NCBI RefSeq assembly: GCF_014279875.1
Contig: NZ_CP047952.1
Span: 1,674,001-1,738,000 of the forward strand
DNA length: 64,000 bases
Origin: Synechococcus sp. MEDNS5
GTDB lineage: Bacteria > Cyanobacteriota > Cyanobacteriia > PCC-6307 > Cyanobiaceae
Reading direction: 5' to 3'
The position numbers were made by a program, and so were the translations under genes. Position 1 is the stretch's first letter. Every line of letters starts with the position of its first letter. Of this stretch, positions 1 through 8,314 are shown in pieces. The notes under the pieces were generated by a model. The model ran no database searches, was not told the origin of the DNA, and was given only the letters and a program-made list of their open reading frames with translations.

Positions 1-463
1 GGATCCGCAGGCAGCGAAGCCCTCGTCTCTCGAAGCCTTTGCCGTCGCAGAGATCCTGCAAAGGAGGTAAGCGCCTGAGCTGAAGAAGATCCGCCAGCTC
101 ACGGCTGTCCACTTCGATGCCAGTTCGCACAAGCTGTTCAAGGATCTCGAGACGTTCTCTGAACAGCCTTAGATCTGCGAACTGCTCAGCTTTCATCCAA
201 TTGGATTCGCCACTGACGACAGGCAAAGACGACGCATCACTCTCGCCATGGGCCTGAACCAGCTCAAGCTCGGTCGCTACAAGCTCCCCACCTTCGCCGG
301 TGGCCGCAGCTCTCAAACGTGAAACGTCACTCGCCCGCAGGAATGTTCGCAGCCCTCGACGCTCAGGAGTGATGCCAATGCGCTGAGCCAAGACAAGGAT
401 CTCAGCTCGCGAGAGTCCCAGCTCGGATTCGAGCCTCGAGAGGGTCAGCATCTCATCAGCCAT
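1..463 (-). CDS. Conserved hypothetical protein with HTH-like N-terminus (partial, C-terminus beyond the window)
   Basis: An open frame runs on the minus strand from an ATG at 463 to the window edge without a stop, giving at least 154 residues. The N-terminal 45 residues (LGLSRAEILVLAQRIGI, then RGLRTFLRASDVSRL) have the spacing of a MerR-like or winged helix-turn-helix, followed by an acidic linker and a Leu-rich helical segment. This suggests a small DNA-binding or adaptor protein, but no target can be named. It is divergent from the carbonic anhydrase gene, with about 90 bases between the two start codons, so the promoters of both probably lie there. The coding frame is clear; the function is not. 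Confidence 0.65.
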   Translation of the reverse strand, partial: MADEMLTLSRLESELGLSRAEILVLAQRIGITPERRGLRTFLRASDVSRLRAAATGEGGELVATELELVQAHGESDASSLPVVSGESNWMKAEQFADLRLFRERLEILEQLVRTGIEVDSRELADLLQLRRLPPLQDLCDGKGFERRGLRCLRI

Positions 464-556
464 GGGCAAGCAACGGACCACCGGGACATGTTGGTCGCGA
501 ACAGTTCAGAACGGGGTGGTCATGACGACACCGTGTCCAGAACATCGAGGCAATTC

Positions 557-1183
557 ATGGCAACCTTCGACCAAAACCCCTCCACGAAAACGGACATGAC
601 GATGACGCCCGAACAGAGTTTTCAAGCCTTGAAGGCGGGGCATGAGCGATTTATGGCGGGAAAATCGCGGCACCCCCATTCCTCAGCTCACAGGCTCAAG
701 CAGCTGGTGGATGGTCAACGTCCGATGGCCGCCATCTTGAGTTGTTCCGACTCGCGCGTTCCGGTTGAGTTGCTCTTCGATGCGGGGTTTGGAGATCTTT
801 ACGTGGTCCGCACCGCAGGGAACACAAGTTACAGCGACACCATTGGCTCTCTCGACTACGGCGTGCTGTCGTTAGGCATTCATCTCATTGTGGTGATGGG
901 GCATGAACGCTGCGGAGCCGTCACAGCAGCCTGCACTTCAGAGGAAACGCTCACGCCAGCGCTCAGCGATCTGGTTGGCACCATCCGCTCCAATCTCAAA
1001 CGCGTTGGTATGAGCAATGATGTGGGCGCAGCCTGCCGAGCCAACAGCATGGAATCGGCTCGCAGCTTGGTTCATGGCAGTGCGTTGATGCAGGAGCGGG
1101 TGAAGCAAGGAACTCTTCGTATCGAAGCGGCTTGTTACACCCTCGAAGAGGGGGCCATCGAGTGGCTCGGTGCTGTCTCCTGA
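557..1183 (+). CDS. Beta-carbonic anhydrase
   Basis: This is a beta-class carbonic anhydrase, a zinc enzyme interconverting CO2 and bicarbonate. The zinc and active-site residues are visible: CSDSRVP supplies the first Cys and the Asp-Arg dyad, and MGHERCGAV supplies the His and second Cys. In the protein started at 557 these are Cys63, Asp65, Arg67, His116 and Cys119. The product is 208 residues, normal for the family. The frame is open back to 488, but the extra 23 residues are unlike the family and the ATG at 557 or 596 is a better start. No signal peptide is visible, so it is probably cytoplasmic. It differs from the large carboxysomal shell carbonic anhydrase (CsoSCA). Confidence 0.9.
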   Translation: MATFDQNPSTKTDMTMTPEQSFQALKAGHERFMAGKSRHPHSSAHRLKQLVDGQRPMAAILSCSDSRVPVELLFDAGFGDLYVVRTAGNTSYSDTIGSLDYGVLSLGIHLIVVMGHERCGAVTAACTSEETLTPALSDLVGTIRSNLKRVGMSNDVGAACRANSMESARSLVHGSALMQERVKQGTLRIEAACYTLEEGAIEWLGAVS

Positions 1184-1266
1184 TGAGCACAAGTCGCTGC
1201 TTTTTCGGCATAAAGCACTAAATTTGAAATTGTTTATCGGCCTTCCTTTCCGGCCCCTTCACCACG

Positions 1267-1584
1267 ATGTTCGAACTCGAATTTCTCCTGGCCATGGGCG
1301 TCGGCGCTGCTCTTGTTGCTGTGGCACCTACCGTGAAAGCCATCAGTGGAAAGGAAACCGACTGGAGCCGCTCGGTTAGCAACAGCGGACGCACCATTAC
1401 CAAGCAGGGCCTCAAGCTTGGAATTCGTCTGGCGGACACAACGGGGGCTCTCTTGAAAGGTGTAGGACACGGCTTTTCAGAGGTCAGCGAAACCTTCACA
1501 GACCTTCTCGCTGAAGCTCGTGCGGACCTTGAAACCAACAAGTCAGCCCAACCTGCTGCGACCGTGACATCCAAACGCGGTTGA
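1267..1584 (+). CDS. Small membrane-anchored protein, DUF5132-like
   Basis: The 105-residue protein starts with a hydrophobic segment (residues about 4-24, FLLAMGVGAALVAVAPTVK) followed by an amphipathic, charged helical tail. This layout resembles the DUF5132 family, small proteins I recall near P-type ATPase genes in cyanobacteria. Here the next gene, on the opposite strand and converging with a 4-base gap, encodes a P-type ATPase homologue, so the association holds. The hydrophobic stretch suggests an inner-membrane location. The family name is from memory of the pattern; the function is unknown. Confidence 0.65.
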   Translation: MFELEFLLAMGVGAALVAVAPTVKAISGKETDWSRSVSNSGRTITKQGLKLGIRLADTTGALLKGVGHGFSEVSETFTDLLAEARADLETNKSAQPAATVTSKRG

Positions 1585-1588
1585 ACTC

Positions 1589-3811
1589 CTAAGCCCTCTT
1601 TCCACGCATGAGGCTTGCAACAGAGCGGGAATTGAAAATATCAGCGGTGAGGATCGGTAGATCCACAAGAATCACTGCAACCAAAGGGTTGAGTGGGATC
1701 ACAAGGTTCACCAACACCACCAACAAGTGAGGCATGAGCACCCAAATCACTTGCTCTTTCTGCCGTCGCTGGAACCGTTGGCAAAGATTGACCAGCACAG
1801 GGAGCTGATCAATACATCGAGGTGCTATCAGAACATCGGCAAGCTCCTGGGAGAACGCCTGATCCAGGTCAGAGATCCGCATCCCCACATCAGCAGCTGC
1901 GATTAAGGAAACATCCGTATCCTCACCCGCGAGCAGCATCACCGGTCCCTGGGAGCGACACTGCCCAAGCCAGGCCAACTGCTTGGAAACATCGGGCTCA
2001 AACACAACATTCTGATCCGGAAGATCGAGTCGTTGGCGCAACAGATTGGCGTACTGCATGTCCCACCGCATCATGAGCGTGATCTGCACACCACTTCGCT
2101 TCAGTCTTCGCAAAGCTCTTAAGACCCGTCGCGATTGACTCACCTTGAAGGTCACCCCTCCAACCAATTGACCGGAGCGGATCACATACATCCAGGTCCG
2201 GTGACCGATGGGACCGAGATCCCCTGAATGGTGGAGCTGACGGGCACGCAAGAGATTCGGCCCTCCAATCTCAATCTGCTCACCCAACACCTGACCACGC
2301 CATCCGAACGAGCCATTCATTTCGATCTCTTCCACGCTGCATGGATCCAGATCCATGACTTGAAGAAGCGTGGTGTAAGCCGTGAGTCCGAAAGGTCGCT
2401 GTTTGCAACGGAACCCAGCCAGGATCTGCACCAGTTCGTCGGCACTCGCATCCATGAGTGGGTGAAGGCTTTCCAGTTCCATCGACATGAAACGGCCAAG
2501 CACTGCTTCCGTGATCAACAACTGATGGCTGGCCGCTACCGAGGCACAGACCTCAGGTCTTTGCAGAACCATGCCCAGATTCAAGGCATCCCGCTGGAGA
2601 GCGCCCAATTGCAATGAACAGCTCAACTCCCAGTCGCTCAGGGGATCAAACTGAAGCAGTCCTGCCGCACGACTGGACTGTCCTGAGAGAAGCAAACCAC
2701 CTCCCGCCATCAGGATCATGGGGACGGTGCGCGAGTGCAGACGACGTGAAGCCTCAATGATTGGTGGTGGAGCGACCTCTGAGGCCATGACTTTGGTGAG
2801 GTAATCCTCTGGTTGCAAGGGGTCTTCAATTGCAATCACCCGGATCACAAGATCACCACTGACCAGCCGGATCCCCGCAGGCAGCTGTTGAAAAGGCCTG
2901 ACTGGGATCTGCACAGAGCGACCATCGGCCCAGAGCGAAGCAACAGTTCCTGCCCCTTGCACCACCTGTCCGTGACAGGGCAATCGCTCGCCTTCCAGCA
3001 GTCGCAGATGATCACCGGCCCTGAGGCTGACACGAGGAATCTCGACCAAGGCCCCATCGGACGCCTGCAACCTCACCGAACAACGCTGACAAAAGTCATC
3101 AAGACGCTCCCGAAGCAACGTGCGCTGCTCAGGGCCAGGCGTCCAACGCTTGAGCGAATGATTGCCAAGTTCAATCCCCCACTCCAACAGCAATGCCTGA
3201 CCATGACCGCGAAAAGCGAGGGAGCCGTACCAAAGAAGATCCAGGGTCTTGGCTGGAATCTGCCCTGCACGCCGTTCGGACCAAAAGGCTCGCAACAACG
3301 GCAGGAACAAAAGCGGGCCCACTGGAAGCAACAGCAGCAGAATCGGCAGGTCAAGAAGCGCATTGACACCGAACAGGGCCAGCACAAGAGACAGTCGACG
3401 CAGAGCCTGCGCATTGACGGAGGGCGCAATGGACAGGGACAGAGCCGCCTCCTGTTGCGCGGACTGCTGAAGGAGCATGAGGACTGCTCGTTTACGCGTG
3501 AGACGACGCGGGTCTCCCTCCAACGTGAGGCTGCCGGCCATGGCATTGGCCCGAACATGGCGGACCCAACGACGCTGGAGTGCCTGATGGGTGAGTGCCT
3601 GCACCTGAAAAGGGTCCAGGGAACAGCCCACGCTGCGCAGTCGCAGTCGGCCTGGAATGGAGTGCATCACCTGCCAGTGCATGCCGCTGGCTGGACAGAG
3701 CAGAACCTGACCGACGCACAAATGCTTCATGACCACAGCGTGGCGTGGTGAAGGCATCAGCCAGGTGTCGCTCGCAACCTTCAAACAGCATTGGTTTGTA
3801 ACTGAGGCCAT
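1589..3811 (-). CDS. Degenerate P-type ATPase homologue (pseudo-enzyme) with N-terminal HMA-like domain
   Basis: The 740-residue protein follows the layout of a P1B heavy-metal ATPase but has lost every catalytic motif. Residues 46-100 (HSIPGRLRLRS) resemble the HMA_2 domain; membrane segments follow at about 138-175 and 362-378, and two C-terminal ones at about 688-723. The actuator region is recognisable at 266-303 (LLEGERLPCHGQVVQG), but TGES reads ADGRS. The phosphorylation motif DKTGT is replaced near 434 (LLITEAVLGRF), so the phosphate-accepting Asp is absent. The hinge GDGxNDxP reads AGEDTDVSL at 628-636, with ADVGM still following. The frame is intact over 2.2 kb, so this is not a decaying pseudogene. 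Transport by ATP hydrolysis looks impossible; a scaffold or regulatory role is inference. The start is uncertain, with Met18 or Met28 possible. Confidence 0.8.
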   Translation of the reverse strand: MASVTNQCCLKVASDTWLMPSPRHAVVMKHLCVGQVLLCPASGMHWQVMHSIPGRLRLRSVGCSLDPFQVQALTHQALQRRWVRHVRANAMAGSLTLEGDPRRLTRKRAVLMLLQQSAQQEAALSLSIAPSVNAQALRRLSLVLALFGVNALLDLPILLLLLPVGPLLFLPLLRAFWSERRAGQIPAKTLDLLWYGSLAFRGHGQALLLEWGIELGNHSLKRWTPGPEQRTLLRERLDDFCQRCSVRLQASDGALVEIPRVSLRAGDHLRLLEGERLPCHGQVVQGAGTVASLWADGRSVQIPVRPFQQLPAGIRLVSGDLVIRVIAIEDPLQPEDYLTKVMASEVAPPPIIEASRRLHSRTVPMILMAGGGLLLSGQSSRAAGLLQFDPLSDWELSCSLQLGALQRDALNLGMVLQRPEVCASVAASHQLLITEAVLGRFMSMELESLHPLMDASADELVQILAGFRCKQRPFGLTAYTTLLQVMDLDPCSVEEIEMNGSFGWRGQVLGEQIEIGGPNLLRARQLHHSGDLGPIGHRTWMYVIRSGQLVGGVTFKVSQSRRVLRALRRLKRSGVQITLMMRWDMQYANLLRQRLDLPDQNVVFEPDVSKQLAWLGQCRSQGPVMLLAGEDTDVSLIAAADVGMRISDLDQAFSQELADVLIAPRCIDQLPVLVNLCQRFQRRQKEQVIWVLMPHLLVVLVNLVIPLNPLVAVILVDLPILTADIFNSRSVASLMRGKRA

Positions 3812-4257
3812 TCCTGGGAGGAGAAAGGCACTCGCCCTCGAAAACTCATCCGGCCCCGAAAACTTCTAACCCCAGAGGTTCTCAAATATTTTGCCATCAT
3901 CTTTAAAGACAAGAGCCACAGAATCACCTGCGAAAGGTCGAAACTTAGCCTCAGCCTATCAACAATCAAAGGCTATCAATGAAGACAGACCAAGAACATC
4001 TGAGCATCGATTACCCCGACTAATGCACAGTCGCAAATCCATCAAAACAAAGATTTTTTCCTTCAAACGCATTTTTCGGATAACGGCCAGCCTGAAGGCA
4101 CTCAAGCAAAAGCAACAAACACCGACAGGCCTCTCCAACAATCAGCTTTGGGCTTGCACTGCTGTTTCATTCCCAACCAGGCAATGGCGACAGGATTCAT
4201 CACATTCCCGTTCACATTGAACATTCCGGACGACAAATCCTAGGATTTAAACACTTT
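3812..4257. other. Gene-free AT-rich stretch
   Basis: About 450 bases between the P-type ATPase homologue and the NHLP-like gene hold no convincing gene. Short open frames on both strands have no family resemblance, no good ribosome site and unlikely composition. The stretch is visibly richer in A and T than the flanking DNA. The promoter of the minus-strand ATPase homologue should lie at its left end. No hairpin terminator or long repeat was seen. Confidence 0.5.
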
Positions 4258-4665
4258 TCAAGAACTATACAACACGTCAAGTCTTATCCGAAAATGAATA
4301 TAACCATCCGCGCCTGGATCAATCAAAACAACGACATCCTCGGGTACACGCATGCCATGCTCAGCCAAAATTTGAATATGGTTGTTAATAAATTCTTGGC
4401 CTGACACACGCAGCACAGGACAACGATTCAAGCGTTCATTACGCTGACGCATGGCCACAAGTGAACGATCACCATCGCCAGGAAGCTTTGGGATGGACGC
4501 TTGGAACCAAATTTGCTCCTTGATCCATTCAACATCAACGTAAATATCATCCGGGACACCAACAATCTCTTCCATGGCCTGGCGAGGATGACGCAAAAAG
4601 AAGTCGCGCCTTTCAGGTGAACTTTTTAACCACGGCGCAAAAAACTCCCGAAGCTGAAAGGCCAC
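4258..4665 (-). CDS. Protein with two NHLP/nitrile-hydratase-alpha-like repeats
   Basis: The 135-residue product begins at a GTG. Residues 20-58 (RDFFLRHPRQAMEEIVGVP, then a beta-strand-like segment) resemble the NHLP leader or nitrile hydratase alpha-like fold: a helix, a short P-A/M-x-E motif, a G/R-V-P turn and a strand pair. Residues 90-128 (QEFINNHIQILAEHG, RVPEDVVV) repeat that pattern, with EF, H, E, VP, D and a final x-F at matching places, so the protein looks like an internal duplication. There is no Gly-Gly cleavage site and no Cys/Ser/Thr-rich core after it, so it is not a standard lanthipeptide or bacteriocin precursor. It is more AT-rich than its neighbours and lies beside tRNA-Ser. 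Function unknown. Confidence 0.55.
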   Translation of the reverse strand: MAFQLREFFAPWLKSSPERRDFFLRHPRQAMEEIVGVPDDIYVDVEWIKEQIWFQASIPKLPGDGDRSLVAMRQRNERLNRCPVLRVSGQEFINNHIQILAEHGMRVPEDVVVLIDPGADGYIHFRIRLDVLYSS

Positions 4666-4818
4666 AACGCATTAATCAAAAACAGACAAATCAATCATAA
4701 GCATCACTTGACAAAAAATAGTGTTGGCTAGCGCCAGCGAATTAAACCCTTTCTCACACTCCGCAATCGCATCAAGAGCAAGACGTTGCAACCGATGAGA
4801 CAACGAAAAGCAAAAAAA

Positions 4819-4905
4819 CGGAGAGGGTGGGATTCGAACCCACGAGGGTGTGACCCCTACACGATTTCGAGTCGTGCGCAATCAACCGGACTCTGCCACC
4901 TCTCC
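4819..4905 (-). tRNA. tRNA-Ser(CGA)
   Basis: On the minus strand the acceptor arms GGAGAGG and CCTCTCC pair perfectly. The anticodon loop is CTCGAAA, so the anticodon is CGA and reads the serine codon TCG. There is a long variable arm, as in class II tRNAs, a TTCGAATC T-loop, and a G at the discriminator position as expected for serine. The 3' CCA is not encoded. Its 3' end faces the AT-rich stretch at 3.8-4.8 kb. Confidence 0.95.
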
Positions 4906-4930
4906 TTGCGCAGTGAAGCGCATGATCACT

Positions 4931-6886
4931 TTAGGGCTCCGCCCCACGCACCACCAAGGCAACCTCCCCGCTTGGAGGTGACAAATCCCCGCGACGCAGA
5001 GGAAACACCCGCTGCCCCACCTGAACCTGCAAGTGACGACCTCTAACGTCGGCCACGCGCAGACCGAGGCCTTCACTCGTCAACATCTGCCCAGAACGCA
5101 GGGGCAGCTGCCCCTGATGTTCCGCCACAACGGTATGAGCCAGGGGACTCCAACACCCGGACTGGTCCATGGCCACAGGATCCATCACCGCTACCCAATC
5201 GAAACGGTCATGGCCAAGCCCCTCGCCCAGTTGCCTGGCCACATGGCAACTCAGACCATCGCCATGGCTGCTCAACAAAGCCGCACGGCCGCGATGCCGC
5301 AGCACCAGCCACTGGCGTCCCCACTGCTCCACCCTGATCAAGTCATCACTGAACTGCACCCACCCCTGCACCACCACGGCCAACAAGGCCAGGGGAACGG
5401 CGTGGCAACGCCAACGGCGAAGCGTGGGTAACCACCAGGGGATCAAGGCAAGGGCGAGCGTGAGCACCACTAGCGGTTGCGGACGGCCGGTGAGCAGCTG
5501 GGCCCAGGGCCAGCCACTGATCCAGTGCACCAAGGCAATCAGCACGCCCGCCAACTGCTGAACAGGCCAGATCAGCCAGGGCAGAACGAAGGTGATGAGC
5601 GTTCCCGGCACCACCAGCACCAGCAGGGCCAACGCCATCGCCGACAAGGTGAGCGGAGCGAGCAACGGAGCTGCCAGCAGATTGCTGACAAGGGCGTAGA
5701 GGGGCGCCGAACCGAAGTGGAGCAACTGCAACGGCAGGGTCCAGGCCAGGGCAGCCAGGGGCACGGACAGGGCAGGGGCGAGGGGGCGCAGCCATCCCGG
5801 GCCATGGGTGCAAAGCCACTGTTCCAGGGGGCCAGCCGACAACACCAAACCAGCTGTTGCCGCAGCGCTGAGCTGAAATCCCACTGAACGGGCCCAAGCT
5901 GGATGCATCAGCAGCATGAGCAGCAGGGTGAGCACCAGCACGCCGAGAGGGCGGCTGCGCTGCCCCTCTTCACGGATCAGGAGAGCGGCCGCTCCCATCA
6001 GCACGGCCCGCACCACGGAGGGCTGGGCACCGGCAAGCGCGAGGAACAACGCCATGGCACTGCCTCCGGCCCCGATGCGCAGCGCAGACGGACCTGAGCG
6101 GGTGGCCGCCAGGGTGGTGCCAAGCAGCACGGAAAGATGAAAACCCGATGCGGCCAGAGCATGGGATAAGCCCGCCACGCGGAAGGCCTCACGCAGATCC
6201 GCCATCAGATTCACTTGCGCACTGCCGAGCACGAGGGCAGCCAGCAGACCACCAGGCGCTGGTCCGGCTGCCTCGGTGAAGGCCTCGGCAATGCGCCGGC
6301 GGCCATCCGCCAACGGCGTCCAGGACTGGCGCAAGACCCGAATGGATTCACTGCGGATCTGGCTCCAACTTCCTCGGACGACCAACCGCTCCGCTCCGCC
6401 ACGAAGCAAGGGGTGGGCGGCAGGCCGAGGCCTGCGCAGCGGCCCTGTGACTTCAATCCAATCCCCTCGACGCAAAGGCTCCTGACAAGGATCGACGGTG
6501 AGTTCAGTCCGCCCCCTGCGCCGCTCACCATCAAGATGGTTCACCTCCACAAGAGCCCGGCAACGCCCATTGCGGAGCTGTCCATCGTTCAACAGCCGTC
6601 CCTGGAGGGTCAGCACCTCAGCCGGGCCCTTCATCGGAATCCGGTGACTGGGATCCAGAGGATGGGGGCGTGGCTCAGCGGCCAGGCCGGAGCGGGCGAT
6701 CACGAGCGCCAGCAACAGGGTGATCAGGCCCAGCGATTGTCCAGAAAGCCGCAGGCATCGGCGCAGAACAGCAAGACCAAGACCCAGCACCAACAGCAGC
6801 GTGCACCAGTGGTGCCAGGTCTGGGACAGCGCCGCCCCCAGAGCTCCCAGCAGCAAGAGCAACGCCGTGGCCAGGGCCGAATTCAT
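4931..6886 (-). CDS. comEC: ComEC/Rec2-family DNA uptake channel protein
   Basis: The 651-residue protein has clustered hydrophobic helices at the N-terminus, an OB-like soluble segment (about 90-175), then the competence domain with SHALAASGFHLSVLLG, matching the family signature H-x2-A-x-SG-x-H. A long polytopic region follows (about 260-505). ComEC carries single-stranded DNA across the inner membrane in natural transformation. The C-terminal region, normally a metallo-beta-lactamase-like domain, is present but degenerate: no HxHxDH motif is visible. It lies upstream of tRNA-Ser on the same strand and about 50 bases after glyQ. The family call is firm; activity in transformation is inference. 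Confidence 0.85.
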   Translation of the reverse strand: MNSALATALLLLLGALGAALSQTWHHWCTLLLVLGLGLAVLRRCLRLSGQSLGLITLLLALVIARSGLAAEPRPHPLDPSHRIPMKGPAEVLTLQGRLLNDGQLRNGRCRALVEVNHLDGERRRGRTELTVDPCQEPLRRGDWIEVTGPLRRPRPAAHPLLRGGAERLVVRGSWSQIRSESIRVLRQSWTPLADGRRRIAEAFTEAAGPAPGGLLAALVLGSAQVNLMADLREAFRVAGLSHALAASGFHLSVLLGTTLAATRSGPSALRIGAGGSAMALFLALAGAQPSVVRAVLMGAAALLIREEGQRSRPLGVLVLTLLLMLLMHPAWARSVGFQLSAAATAGLVLSAGPLEQWLCTHGPGWLRPLAPALSVPLAALAWTLPLQLLHFGSAPLYALVSNLLAAPLLAPLTLSAMALALLVLVVPGTLITFVLPWLIWPVQQLAGVLIALVHWISGWPWAQLLTGRPQPLVVLTLALALIPWWLPTLRRWRCHAVPLALLAVVVQGWVQFSDDLIRVEQWGRQWLVLRHRGRAALLSSHGDGLSCHVARQLGEGLGHDRFDWVAVMDPVAMDQSGCWSPLAHTVVAEHQGQLPLRSGQMLTSEGLGLRVADVRGRHLQVQVGQRVFPLRRGDLSPPSGEVALVVRGAEP

Positions 6887-6939
6887 GCCGCACCCGCATC
6901 AGAGATGCAGCGAGGATTCCCCGGTTGGCCGCAAGGGGA

Positions 6940-7830
6940 TCAGACCACTGCAGCCTCCGCACTCGGTTCCAGCAAGGGAAACCCAAGAGCCTCTCGCTCA
7001 GCCAGCCAGGCTTCTGCCACCTTGCGGGCAAGCGTGCGAATCCGGCCGATGGTGGCCGTGCGCTCGGTCACTGAGATCACGCCACGGGCCTCCAGGAGAT
7101 TGAAGGTGTGCGAGCACTTGAGCACAAAATCCAGGGCCGGAGCGGGCAAGTTCTGGGCGATCAGATCCGTGGCCTCGGCTTCGTAGATCGCGAACAGCTG
7201 CTTCAGCCGCTCTGGGTTGGACGCCTCGAAGTTGAAATGACACTGACCCTTCTCAAAAGGAAGCCAGAGATCGCCGTAACTGCGCTGGGCATTCCAGCTC
7301 AGATCCCAGATGCTCTCCACATCCTGGAGATACATCGCCAGGCGCTCGAGGCCGTAGGTGATCTCAATCGACACTGGTTTGCAATCCAGACCGCCGCACT
7401 GCTGGAAATAGGTGAACTGAGTGACCTCCATGCCATCCAGCCACACTTCCCAGCCCACACCCCAGGCACCGAGGGTGGGGGACTCCCAGTTGTCTTCCAC
7501 AAAGCGGATGTCGTGATCAGATGCTCTGATGCCGAGAGCCTCCAAGGACGCGAGATACGTCTCCTGAATGCCGTCGGGGGAGGGCTTGATCAGCACCTGG
7601 TATTGGAAATAGTGCTGAGCTCGGTTGGGGTTATCGCCATAGCGCCCGTCGGTCGGTCGGCGGCAGGGTTCTGGATAGGCCACAGCCCAAGGCTCGGGCC
7701 CGATGGCGCGCAGCACGGTGTGCGGACTCATGGTTCCAGCCCCCTTTTCGGTGTCGTAGGGCTGGAGCAACAGACATCCCTGCTCAGACCAGAAACGGTT
7801 GAGGGTGCTGATGATGTCTTGGAAATGCAT
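6940..7830 (-). CDS. glyQ: Glycyl-tRNA synthetase alpha subunit
   Basis: This is the catalytic alpha chain of the alpha2-beta2 bacterial GlyRS, which charges tRNA-Gly in the cytoplasm. Family stretches are clear: [17 protein letters not shown] at the start, [39 protein letters not shown] and the [10 protein letters not shown] motif. The 296 residues match the family size. The frame extends 12 codons upstream of the chosen ATG at 7830, but the family begins with M-x-FQ-x-I, so 7830 is preferred. The beta subunit gene glyS is not adjacent. Confidence 0.95.
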   Translation of the reverse strand: MHFQDIISTLNRFWSEQGCLLLQPYDTEKGAGTMSPHTVLRAIGPEPWAVAYPEPCRRPTDGRYGDNPNRAQHYFQYQVLIKPSPDGIQETYLASLEALGIRASDHDIRFVEDNWESPTLGAWGVGWEVWLDGMEVTQFTYFQQCGGLDCKPVSIEITYGLERLAMYLQDVESIWDLSWNAQRSYGDLWLPFEKGQCHFNFEASNPERLKQLFAIYEAEATDLIAQNLPAPALDFVLKCSHTFNLLEARGVISVTERTATIGRIRTLARKVAEAWLAEREALGFPLLEPSAEAAVV

Positions 7831-7879
7831 CCGTGCATTGGAACCGTTGCAAGGCATTCTCCTCAAAGGCCTTCCCGGC

Positions 7880-8227
7880 TCAACTCAGAGACAGGCAACG
7901 GTGGAGATGCGCGATGGCGTGATGACGGTGAGGGTGGCCATGGCCCGGCCCCATCAGGCCCAGCCAGAAACTGCCATCCCCCTGGAACACGAGCACAGGC
8001 TTGGAGGCTCCCTTCCCATGGGTCTCAAGCAGTGACATGCAGAGTTGCTCCGCGACCTCTGCTCCCCGCGGACGGGAACGCAGCCGACGCAGAACGGGAT
8101 CCACCTGCGCGAAAGACACGAATGTGGCTTTCTGCGAGTCGGTGACCAGGATCATCCCGTCCAGCCACTGGACTTCATCCAGCAGATCTTCGATCGACGA
8201 CAACAGCGACGGCAGCGGAAAGGCCAA
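7880..8227 (-). CDS. Conserved hypothetical protein
   Basis: A 115-residue soluble protein with no signal peptide. It has an alpha-beta pattern ([19 protein letters not shown], then [15 protein letters not shown]) and a His-rich tail ([15 protein letters not shown]). I do not recognise a family. It sits about 50 bases upstream of glyQ on the same strand and probably shares its transcript. The tail could bind a metal, but that is only suggested by composition. Confidence 0.6.
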   Translation of the reverse strand: MAFPLPSLLSSIEDLLDEVQWLDGMILVTDSQKATFVSFAQVDPVLRRLRSRPRGAEVAEQLCMSLLETHGKGASKPVLVFQGDGSFWLGLMGPGHGHPHRHHAIAHLHRCLSLS

Positions 8228-8314
8228 CGTGGTTCCCCCCGTTTCTTAATGATTCCTTCATAAGTCACCGGTCTTACTTGTCGCAAGCGACACAGGCTGA
8301 GCTGTGATGGCTCT

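Noticed and set aside
2813-3751. 312-residue open frame antisense to the ATPase homologue
   Set aside because: Composition (Gln/Arg/His-rich) is that of a shadow frame.
3891-4220. 109-residue open frame in the AT-rich gap
   Set aside because: No family resemblance, no good start site and odd composition; treated as non-coding.
3812-4818. Genomic island with att repeats at tRNA-Ser
   Set aside because: No integrase and no repeat of the tRNA 3' end were found in the stretch, so only the composition is reported.
7108-8145. 345-residue open frame antisense to glyQ and the next gene
   Set aside because: It covers two genuine minus-strand genes in a reverse frame and has no domain.
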